Assembly (NCBI GenBank): GCA_903898215.1
Contig: CAIUEQ010000311.1
Location: 1-5,634, forward strand
Direction: 5' to 3'
Origin: an uncultured Bacteroidota bacterium
GTDB taxonomy: Bacteria; Bacteroidota; Bacteroidia; UKL13-3
Length of the DNA stretch: 5,634 nt
The notes beneath the pieces are model-generated. The model worked only from the letters and a program-made list of their open reading frames with translations, was not told the DNA's origin and searched no databases. Below, in pieces: positions 1-5,494 of the stretch (positions are counted from its first letter, which is position 1; each line of letters starts with the position of its first letter). Position numbers and translations under genes: made by a program.

Positions 1-332
1 ATCTAGATTTGATTTTTTATAAACACTATTTCGAAGATTTTTTTGAGAAGCAAAATATCAAAGTACAAGAAAAGATAGATTATGTTCTATTTGTTCTAAC
101 CCATGCTGACAGAGTTCCTGAAAAATTCTTGAAACATATTGAGGGAACAAAAGGTCTTTATGAAATAAGAATTGAATTTGGCAGCAATATTTTTCGAATA
201 TTTTGCTGTTTCGATCAAGGTAAAATTGTTGTATTGTTCAATGGATTTCAAAAGAAATCGAATAAAACACCGACACAAGAAATTGATTTAGGTTACAAAT
301 TAATGAAAGAATATTTTGATACTAAAAACTAA
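1..332 (+). CDS. higB: HigB/RelE-type toxin (phage Gp49-like family), 5'-partial
   Basis: This is the toxin of a type II toxin-antitoxin pair, probably a ribosome-dependent mRNA interferase of the RelE/HigB fold. About 107 residues are visible from the TTG at 9. The frame stays open to the left edge (Leu-Asp precede that TTG), and family members usually have a few residues before the IFYK-like segment, so the true start probably lies outside the window. Visible family features are an N-terminal helical part with VQEKIDYVL, then the core GLYEIRIEFGSNIFRIFCCF with Arg54 and Arg63 (numbered from the TTG), then the strand IVVLFNGFQKK and the basic tail KKSNKTP. This pattern fits the phage-derived Gp49-like/HigB Pfam family. 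The next gene, an XRE-type antitoxin, begins 4 nt after the stop, the toxin-first order typical of higBA. No truncation or frameshift is visible inside the readable part. Catalytic activity is inferred from the family. Confidence 0.88.
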   Translation, partial: LDLIFYKHYFEDFFEKQNIKVQEKIDYVLFVLTHADRVPEKFLKHIEGTKGLYEIRIEFGSNIFRIFCCFDQGKIVVLFNGFQKKSNKTPTQEIDLGYKLMKEYFDTKN

Positions 333-336
333 AACC

Positions 337-639
337 GTGAATATTAAAACTAAAAATATAACAACATTTGACGAGCACCTGAACAAACGATACGGCAAAC
401 GTGGCTCTGAAAAAAGAACAGAATTTGAAATTAAAGCAAAAGCATTTTTAATTGGTGAAGTAATTAGAGATGAAAGACATTTAGCGAAGATGACACAAGA
501 ACAACTTGCAGAAAAAATTGGAGCAAAAAAAAGTTTTATTTCACGAATAGAAAATGGCAAAACCGATATTCAACTTTCAACTTTATACCGATTAATAGAA
601 TTTGGACTTGGCCGTGAAATTGAAATATTGGTACGCTAA
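337..639 (+). CDS. higA: HigA-type antitoxin, XRE-family helix-turn-helix protein
   Basis: This is the likely antitoxin partner of the preceding toxin; such proteins bind and neutralise the toxin and repress their own operon. The protein has 100 residues from the GTG at 337. Residues 1-35 form a charged N-terminal part (TTFDEHLNKRYGKRG, then EFEIKAKAF). Residues about 53-71 are a clear XRE helix-turn-helix: TQEQLAEKIGAKKSFISRIE, followed by NGKTDIQLSTLYRLIEFGLG. The GTG lies 4 nt after the toxin stop and gives the N-terminus expected in the family (xNIKTKNITTFDEHL). A TTG at 316 would add 7 residues and overlap the toxin; the next ATG is inside the DNA-binding domain and is too late. There is no Shine-Dalgarno sequence, only A-rich sequence, as is normal in Bacteroidota. 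The pair is probably expressed from one promoter left of the window. Confidence 0.88.
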   Translation: MNIKTKNITTFDEHLNKRYGKRGSEKRTEFEIKAKAFLIGEVIRDERHLAKMTQEQLAEKIGAKKSFISRIENGKTDIQLSTLYRLIEFGLGREIEILVR

Positions 640-646
640 AAAAATT

Positions 647-668
647 GCCACGTGCTTTAGCTCGTGGG
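647..668. repeat. Degraded REP-like hairpin (CTTTAG-loop palindrome)
   Basis: An imperfect palindrome: CCACG (648-652), T, GC, loop TTTA (656-659), GC, T, CGTGG (663-667). It forms a 7-bp stem with one T-T mismatch. The shape and core closely resemble the REP palindromes with a CCACGGGCTTTAGCCCGTGG-type core that I recall from many Bacteroidota genomes and that are mobilised by REP-associated tyrosine transposases. Here the G-C pair has become T-T, suggesting an old copy. A second CTTTAG core follows at 694-699 with a weak GCC/GGC hairpin (699-712), so the unit may be a REP pair running to about 712. No U-tract follows, so it does not look like an intrinsic terminator, although it sits just after the antitoxin gene. 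Confidence 0.5.
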
Positions 669-738
669 TAAAATATTAATGTGCCATAAATGTCTTTAGC
701 CAAAAATCTGGCGATATATTTTACTCAAAATTTCATTC

Positions 739-769
739 TTGAATTTTCTGATTTGTATTGATACATTTG
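739..769 (+). promoter_or_regulatory. Bacteroidota-type promoter for the MFS gene
   Basis: The sequence has TTG at 739-741 (-33 element), a 20-nt spacer, and TACATTTG at 762-769, an exact match to the Bacteroidota -7 consensus TAnnTTTG. Transcription would start near 773-775 and leave a leader of roughly 13-15 nt before the ATG at 788. No Shine-Dalgarno is present. The match in element sequence and spacing is good, but it has been judged by eye only. Confidence 0.6.
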
Positions 770-787
770 ATTTCTTAGAAAACAATC

Positions 788-2020
788 ATGCACCAACAAA
801 TAACACATAAGGCTTTTAACATTATCGTAATAGTTGCGGCACTGGGATATTTTGTGGATGTATATGATTTGATTCTTTTCAGTATTGTACGTGTTCCAAG
901 TTTAAAAGATCTTGGGTTAAGCGGTGAAGAGCTCACTACTACAGGTATCAACTTACTAAATATTCAAATGATTGGAATGTTACTTGGAGGAATTATCTGG
1001 GGAATTCTTGGCGACAAAAAAGGAAGATTATCGGTTTTGTTTCTTACCATTTTATTGTATTCACTGGCAAATATTTGTAATGGATTTGTTCAAAATCTGA
1101 CACAATATTTTGTTTGCAGGTTTTTGGCAGGACTCGGATTAGCAGGAGAATTAGGTATTGGTATCACTTTGGTTTCTGAAGTAATGAGCAAAGAAAAACG
1201 TGGAGTAGGAACAACAATTGTTTCGGGGATAGGAATTGCCGGAGCGGTAGGCGGATTTTTAGTTGCCGATTTGTTTGACTGGAGAGTAGCTTATTTTGTT
1301 GGAGGAGGTTTAGGCTTGGTACTTTTGTTTTTAAGAATTTCGATGTATGAATCGGGAATGTTTTCGAAACTTAAGGAAAGCAAAGTGCATAGAGGAAATT
1401 TTTTAAGTTTATTTTCAAGCAAAGAGCGATTTGTAAAATATATAAAATGCATTCTTATTGGTGTGCCGGTATGGTTTGTAATTGGTGTATTGGTAACTCT
1501 TGCGCCTGAGTTTGCTTCCATAAAAGGATTGAATGTTGTAGGAACAATTTTAGGTGGCAAAGCAGTCATGTATCATTATGTTGGAGCTTCCATTGGAGCT
1601 TTTCTCACAGGCATTATCAGTCAATATCTAAAGTCGAGAAAAAAGGCTTTACTCATTTCATTGTTTACTTTATCTCTTACAATGATGTGGTACTTTTTTG
1701 CAACCGGAGTGAGTGATACTCTTTTCTATTTTATTTTATTTTTGATTGGAATTCCAAATGGATATTGGTCGGTTTTTGTTGTTACAGCCTCTGAACAATT
1801 CGGAACAAATTTGAGGGCAACAGCAACCACCACTATTCCGAATTTTGTGCGAGGAGCAACAGTTGCCGTTACAACAGCTTTCAATTATTTTAAATCAGGT
1901 TCGTTTGGAATTTTAGGAGCAGGAATTTCAGTAGGGATTATTGTAATGGCTTTGGCATTTTATTCTTCTTTCACATTAGAAGAAAGCTATCATAAAGACC
2001 TTGATTATTACGAAGACTAA
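788..2020 (+). CDS. MFS transporter, 12 membrane helices, substrate unknown
   Basis: An inner-membrane secondary transporter of the major facilitator superfamily; 410 residues is a full-length size. Hydrophobic segments fall at about 12-34, 54-74, 82-101, 105-130, 139-162, 166-185, then a basic cytoplasmic loop (186-215), and six more from about 216 to 395. Motifs seen: an acidic TM1 (G20-Y-F-V-D24-V-Y-D27), reminiscent of the sugar/metabolite:H+ symporter group; motif A between TM2 and TM3, G72-I-L-G-D76-K-K-G-R80; R111-F-L-A-G115 with G120-E121 in TM4; E131 followed by K137-R138-G139 after TM4; and D164-W-R-x-A-Y-F after TM5. The acidic residues suggest proton-coupled transport, but the substrate cannot be read from the sequence. 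The gene starts with ATG just after a good promoter and appears monocistronic. Its stop directly abuts the stop of the convergent lipoprotein gene. No frameshift or missing segment is seen. Confidence 0.9.
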   Translation: MHQQITHKAFNIIVIVAALGYFVDVYDLILFSIVRVPSLKDLGLSGEELTTTGINLLNIQMIGMLLGGIIWGILGDKKGRLSVLFLTILLYSLANICNGFVQNLTQYFVCRFLAGLGLAGELGIGITLVSEVMSKEKRGVGTTIVSGIGIAGAVGGFLVADLFDWRVAYFVGGGLGLVLLFLRISMYESGMFSKLKESKVHRGNFLSLFSSKERFVKYIKCILIGVPVWFVIGVLVTLAPEFASIKGLNVVGTILGGKAVMYHYVGASIGAFLTGIISQYLKSRKKALLISLFTLSLTMMWYFFATGVSDTLFYFILFLIGIPNGYWSVFVVTASEQFGTNLRATATTTIPNFVRGATVAVTTAFNYFKSGSFGILGAGISVGIIVMALAFYSSFTLEESYHKDLDYYED

Positions 2021-3463
2021 TTATTCGTAACACCCAATTGTTGGTGCAGATAAATTTCGGCTTCTTCCTTTAAGGTCAATTGAAGTATTTAAATAAATTC
2101 CTTTTCCTTTTGCAGGTGATGACGTTGAAATATCCAGATCGTTTTTTGTATAATCATTGAACTTCGGATCCTTGTTTATGATATTGTTGAAAGTTGTATT
2201 TCCCAATGAATTTGATCCTGCATAATCTAAAGTTTTAAGAATACAGTTTTGGAAATAGCCTTTTCCGGTGGCATTGCCGCCACTTGAGTTCGTGTTCAAT
2301 AAAATTTCATCATCCTGACTTCCGTAAATGATATTATTTTTTAAATCGAAGTTAAGTGGAAAGGCTGCAATAATATTGTTTCCGGAAGCATCGGTATAAG
2401 GCGAATTGTCTAATATAAATGTGCGAGTTGTTCTATTAAAAGTGTTTCCGAAAGTTGCAATGGTATTGTGATACAAATGATAATTTCCCCCTAGCGCACC
2501 GATAAAAGAATAGTTTCCGCAGTTTGTAATCAGATTATTTGTTGCAACGATATCAGCAGAAAAACCGGCAAGTCCGAAGGCGGTCATATTTTCAATGATA
2601 CTTTCCTGAAGCAATAATTTTGGATTTTGATTGTTTGAAAACGAATCAACTTCCACACCTATAAATCCATTTTTTATCACCCCATTTTTTATCACATTAT
2701 CTTTACTGCTTGTGAGAAATCGAACGCCAATCCATTGCCCGGGAACATTTGCATAATCAGGCTCCAAACGATCGCCTTCAAATATCACAGGGTTACTTGT
2801 CGTACCATTTACAATTAAAGTTCCCGCAACTAAAAGACAAGATTTTACGTGAGAGTAAATATGTGTTCCGGCATCAATTGTCAAAGTGCAACCACTGGGA
2901 ACTAATATCGAATCATAAATTACATAAGGGATACCTTGTGTCCAATGCAAGCTGTTTGATGAGCAATCAAGCACCGCATTTCTTAAATAATTTGCTTTAC
3001 GTGCATAGCCGGCAATATTCACTACTTGTGCATTTCCATTAGTGGTAAAATCAATTTCATCTGCAACTATAAACGGTTTTGTTGGGTCGTTCAATCCGTT
3101 TGCGTCAACATACATTTGAACAAAAATAATTAGGCTGTCTTTTCCTCTGATTACTTTTCCCGAAACTGTATTTGAAGGCTGACCATCGATATTTAATTTA
3201 TAAACACCATATTGATTTCCCTTCAAAGCGATGTTCACTTTTACTGCATCAGCATTTGGATTATAAACCCATACACGTTTTGTAACTGATAAAGGTTGGT
3301 TTGTTCCTGATTGAACAAAGACGGTGTCGAACCAAACGGTGTCGGTAGAAAACGTAAGTTTTGCAGAACTATCAGTAGTGATCTGTTCTTCTTTTCTACA
3401 AGAAAAAAACACAACTGAAAGAAGTAAAGTAAAAACCGAAAGGCGAATAGTTTTTTTGATCAC
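2021..3463 (-). CDS. Secreted lipoprotein with right-handed beta-helix domain
   Basis: A predicted surface or periplasmic lipoprotein of about 480 residues. From the GTG at 3463 the N-terminus is a textbook lipoprotein signal: Lys3-Lys4 and Arg7, a hydrophobic core, then VVFFS-Cys22. The residues after the cysteine, R-K-E-E, resemble the charged lipoprotein export signals of Bacteroidota that direct proteins to the cell surface. Next comes FSTDTVWFDTVF (38-49) and an Ig-like beta domain to about residue 150. From about 170 there are beta-helix repeats rich in Asn, Gly, Ile and Val (for example SILVPSGCTLTIDAGTHIY, and NVIKNGVIKNGFIGVEV), and a closing IGCYE end. Such helices often bind or cleave polysaccharides, but no catalytic motif is evident. 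A TTG at 3496 would give 11 more residues; the GTG is preferred because it gives a compact signal peptide. The gene lies 47 nt (14 nt if TTG) downstream of the epimerase-like gene and is probably co-transcribed with it. Confidence 0.85.
   Translation of the reverse strand: MIKKTIRLSVFTLLLSVVFFSCRKEEQITTDSSAKLTFSTDTVWFDTVFVQSGTNQPLSVTKRVWVYNPNADAVKVNIALKGNQYGVYKLNIDGQPSNTVSGKVIRGKDSLIIFVQMYVDANGLNDPTKPFIVADEIDFTTNGNAQVVNIAGYARKANYLRNAVLDCSSNSLHWTQGIPYVIYDSILVPSGCTLTIDAGTHIYSHVKSCLLVAGTLIVNGTTSNPVIFEGDRLEPDYANVPGQWIGVRFLTSSKDNVIKNGVIKNGFIGVEVDSFSNNQNPKLLLQESIIENMTAFGLAGFSADIVATNNLITNCGNYSFIGALGGNYHLYHNTIATFGNTFNRTTRTFILDNSPYTDASGNNIIAAFPLNFDLKNNIIYGSQDDEILLNTNSSGGNATGKGYFQNCILKTLDYAGSNSLGNTTFNNIINKDPKFNDYTKNDLDISTSSPAKGKGIYLNTSIDLKGRSRNLSAPTIGCYE
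2667..2695. repeat. 15-nt tandem duplication inside the beta-helix gene
   Basis: The 14-mer CCATTTTTTATCAC occurs at 2667-2680 and again at 2682-2695, a period of 15 nt. On the coding (minus) strand it encodes V-I-K-N-G twice in a row. The period keeps the frame, and each unit has a run of six identical bases, so the site could gain or lose units by slippage. It may also simply reflect the repeated structure of the beta-helix. Confidence 0.75.
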
Positions 3464-3510
3464 TGGATGATTTACAACGGTTGTAATATTACGCAAAAAC
3501 GGTAAAATTA

Positions 3511-4413
3511 TTATTGAAACAAATCTTTCAATGCCGAATCAATGTCATTGAATTTAAAATGAAAGCCAACTTTTTGAATTTTTTCACACGATACATTTTG
3601 GTTTGCTAGAATCATGGCGGCCATTTCACCAAATAATAATTTCATGATAAACGATGGAATATTTGGAAGCATTATAGGTTTGTGCAAACGTGCAGCAATT
3701 TTTTTTGTGATTGTTTCATTGCTTTCGGGTAAAGGGGCAACAGCATTGTATATGCCGGTCATGTTTTCATCTATGGCCGATTGGATATACATCATACATA
3801 GATCGTCAATATGTATCCAACTCAACAATTGTTTTCCGGTTCCCAATGCTGCTCCGACAAAAAGTTTTATGGGCTTTGATATTTCAGAAACAAATCCGCC
3901 ATTTTTTGAAAGCACAATGCCGGTTCTTAAAATAACAACCCTGATTCCTAATGTTTCAAATTTCAGCACTTCATTTTCCCAATCTCTGCAAACTTCTGCC
4001 AGAAAAGTATTCGATGTTGGCGAACTTTCATCTAAAAGTTTTTCACTATCGTTTCCATAAATTCCAATTGCTGATGAAGCAACAATGGTTTTAATTGTAT
4101 GAGGATTATTTTTTAATGTTTCATACAAGAGTTTTGTAGATTGAATTCGGCTGTTGTAAATTTCTTTTTTATAAGAAGCGGTCCATTTTTTAGCAGCTAC
4201 TCCAGCACCTGCAAGATGAATAATGGTATCAGTTTCCTTCAACCAACTTTTATCTATTTCCGACTTTTCAATATCCCATTTATATTTTTTAATAGGGGAG
4301 CTTGAATCATTTCCACGACCTAAAATTGAAACGGTATTTCCTTTTTCAAGAAGTGTCTCACTTAACCTTTTGCCTACCAAACCACTGCCACCGCTAATAA
4401 TATAACTTGTCAT
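3511..4413 (-). CDS. TIGR01777-family NAD(P)-binding epimerase-like protein
   Basis: A 300-residue cytoplasmic protein of the extended short-chain dehydrogenase/epimerase type, the same family as E. coli YfcH; its reaction is not established. The Rossmann motif is at the N-terminus: G8-G-S-G11-L-V-G14. The family pattern follows in order: I64-I-H-L-A-G-A-G71, S113-S-A-I-G-I-Y119-G, F137-L-A-E-V-C-R-D-W145-E, L162-R-T-G-I-V-L168, and S198-W-I-H-I-D-D204. The C-terminal segment from about 245 matches the DUF1731 tail. The usual Tyr-x3-Lys of classical dehydrogenases is not seen; Y119 is followed by G-N-D-S, which I recall as normal for this family. The ATG at 4413 puts the Rossmann motif at the standard distance from the start; a TTG at 4437 would add 8 residues. 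It is the first gene of a probable two-gene unit with the lipoprotein. The link between the two products is unknown. Confidence 0.88.
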   Translation of the reverse strand: MTSYIISGGSGLVGKRLSETLLEKGNTVSILGRGNDSSSPIKKYKWDIEKSEIDKSWLKETDTIIHLAGAGVAAKKWTASYKKEIYNSRIQSTKLLYETLKNNPHTIKTIVASSAIGIYGNDSEKLLDESSPTSNTFLAEVCRDWENEVLKFETLGIRVVILRTGIVLSKNGGFVSEISKPIKLFVGAALGTGKQLLSWIHIDDLCMMYIQSAIDENMTGIYNAVAPLPESNETITKKIAARLHKPIMLPNIPSFIMKLLFGEMAAMILANQNVSCEKIQKVGFHFKFNDIDSALKDLFQ

Positions 4414-4468
4414 TTTATTTGTGCTTATCAATTTCAAAACAAATGCAATTGTTTTATGTTTGAGTATC

Positions 4469-4482
4469 TAAACAAAATTTTA
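4469..4482. repeat. 14-bp repeat, copy 1 (epimerase side of divergent region)
   Basis: The sequence TAAACAAAATTTTA here is identical to 4598-4611. It lies 56 bp upstream of the epimerase-like ATG. A TGTTT at 4457-4461 forms a small inverted repeat with AAACA (4470-4474) across 8 bp. It is a candidate operator, but AT-rich sequence produces such matches more easily than average. Confidence 0.45.
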
Positions 4483-4597
4483 ACACGAAAGCTCAAAGAG
4501 GAAGAATAAAGCTAGACACACGAAGAGAAAAATTTCTTTTTTGTATCTTGAAATAAACTTTAATAGATGAGCTTAATGCTAAAAAGTTAACAAACAT

Positions 4598-4611
4598 TAA
4601 ACAAAATTTTA
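4598..4611. repeat. 14-bp repeat, copy 2 (abuts the regulator start)
   Basis: An exact second copy of TAAACAAAATTTTA, ending 1 nt before the TTG start of the MerR-type gene. GTTAACAAAC (4586-4595) lies just before it, so a GTT-N8/9-TAAAC arrangement is shared by both copies. The placement would suit autorepression by the regulator, which is an inference. The last base pair overlaps the in-frame TAG at 4610-4612. Confidence 0.45.
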
Positions 4612-4612
4612 G

Positions 4613-5494
4613 TTGGGAAATTTTTCTATAAAAGATATTGAAGCTGTTTCGGGAATAAAATGCCATACTCTGAGAATATGGGAACAGCGTTATAATATAC
4701 TTTCGCCCAAACGCACTGAAACCAATATCAGATACTATGATGATGAAGATCTAAAACTTATTCTTAATATCAGCATACTAAATAAATACGGATACAAAAT
4801 TTCTGATATTTCAAAAATGAGCAATGAAGAAATCTCCTTGGCGATTTCAAAAATTTCAGAAAATCAAAATGAATTTAGTTGTCAAATTAAAGGGTTAGTG
4901 AAAACGATGATGATGTTTGATGAAAAGGAGTTTCATAAAAACATTAGCACAAGCATTGATCAAATCGGACTCGAACAAACGATGCTGCGAGTGGTTTTTC
5001 CTTTTATGATTGAAATTGGATTATTATGGCAAACAGGCTCTATTCAATCACCTCATGAACATTTTGCATCTAATATCATCAAGCAAAAATTATTTGTGGC
5101 CATTGATGAATGCATTGGTAAATTCGATTCAAAACAGAAACGATTTTTATTGTTTTTGCCCGAACATGAAAAACATTCATTGGGATTATTGTTTGCAAAT
5201 TATGTGATCAGAAAGCGTGGGCATGAAGTATTGTATCTTGGACAAGATGTTCCATTAAAAGAGTTGAAAGAAATCTTTCACGATAGATATCCGGATTTTA
5301 TTTTCACCATTCTCACCTCTGCTCACCTCGACCTCGACAAGCAAAAATTCATAGATACTCTTGTAGATAATTGGAAAGATGCCAAAGTGCTTTTATCGGG
5401 CAAGCAATTTATGAATGGAGATGTTGTGTTTCCATCAAATGTTATTCTTGTTAAATCTCTTGATGAGTTCATTCAATATATTGATAAAGTTTAA
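4613..5494 (+). CDS. MerR-family regulator with cobalamin-binding domain (CarH/LitR-like)
   Basis: A 293-residue DNA-binding regulator, probably a B12-dependent light sensor or a relative. Residues 3-70 are a MerR winged helix: FSIKDIEAVSGIKCHTLRIWEQRY and the wing TNIRYYDDEDL. Residues about 90-165 form the helical cobalamin-capping bundle with W139-x9-E149-H150, the CarH signature. Residues 177-293 are a Rossmann-like B12 domain with E186-K-H188-S-L-G191, where H188 would be the lower cobalt ligand. Farther along, TS (235-236) and SG (262-263) stand where B12 proteins have SxL and GG. Residue 140, next to W139, is Gln; in Thermus CarH the corresponding residue is, from memory, His132, the light-state ligand. 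The start is TTG: a TAG stops the frame immediately before it and the next ATG lies at codon 69. In CarH-type proteins adenosyl-B12 drives tetramer repression and light releases it; here that is inferred. The stop overlaps the next gene's ATG. Confidence 0.9.
   Translation: MGNFSIKDIEAVSGIKCHTLRIWEQRYNILSPKRTETNIRYYDDEDLKLILNISILNKYGYKISDISKMSNEEISLAISKISENQNEFSCQIKGLVKTMMMFDEKEFHKNISTSIDQIGLEQTMLRVVFPFMIEIGLLWQTGSIQSPHEHFASNIIKQKLFVAIDECIGKFDSKQKRFLLFLPEHEKHSLGLLFANYVIRKRGHEVLYLGQDVPLKELKEIFHDRYPDFIFTILTSAHLDLDKQKFIDTLVDNWKDAKVLLSGKQFMNGDVVFPSNVILVKSLDEFIQYIDKV

Noticed and set aside
1963..1984. Perfect 7-bp inverted repeat TTCTTCT/AGAAGAA near the end of the transporter gene, a possible terminator for the convergent lipoprotein gene.
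   Set aside because: It is AT-rich, lies within codons, and has no U-tract after it on either strand.
2031..2046. Short hairpin CACC-C-AA/TT-GGTG just after the transporter stop.
   Set aside because: It has a weak bulged stem, is inside the lipoprotein coding region, and is not followed by a T-run; not convincing as a terminator.
2749..3042. 97-codon open frame on the plus strand.
   Set aside because: It is antisense to the beta-helix lipoprotein and has no recognisable motif.
3614..4060. 148-codon open frame on the plus strand.
   Set aside because: It is antisense to the epimerase-like gene, whose frame shows strong family motifs; the plus-strand product has no recognisable pattern.
4440..4447. 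TGCATTTG on the minus strand, a possible -7 element for the epimerase-like gene.
   Set aside because: It differs from TAnnTTTG by one base and no clear TTG lies 19-21 nt upstream; spacing alone does not support it.
4537..4571. Possible promoter for the regulator: TTTTTTG followed after 20 nt by TAGATGAG, or TATCTTG at 4544-4550.
   Set aside because: The first has two mismatches in the -7 element and the second lacks a -33 element; neither is good enough to list.
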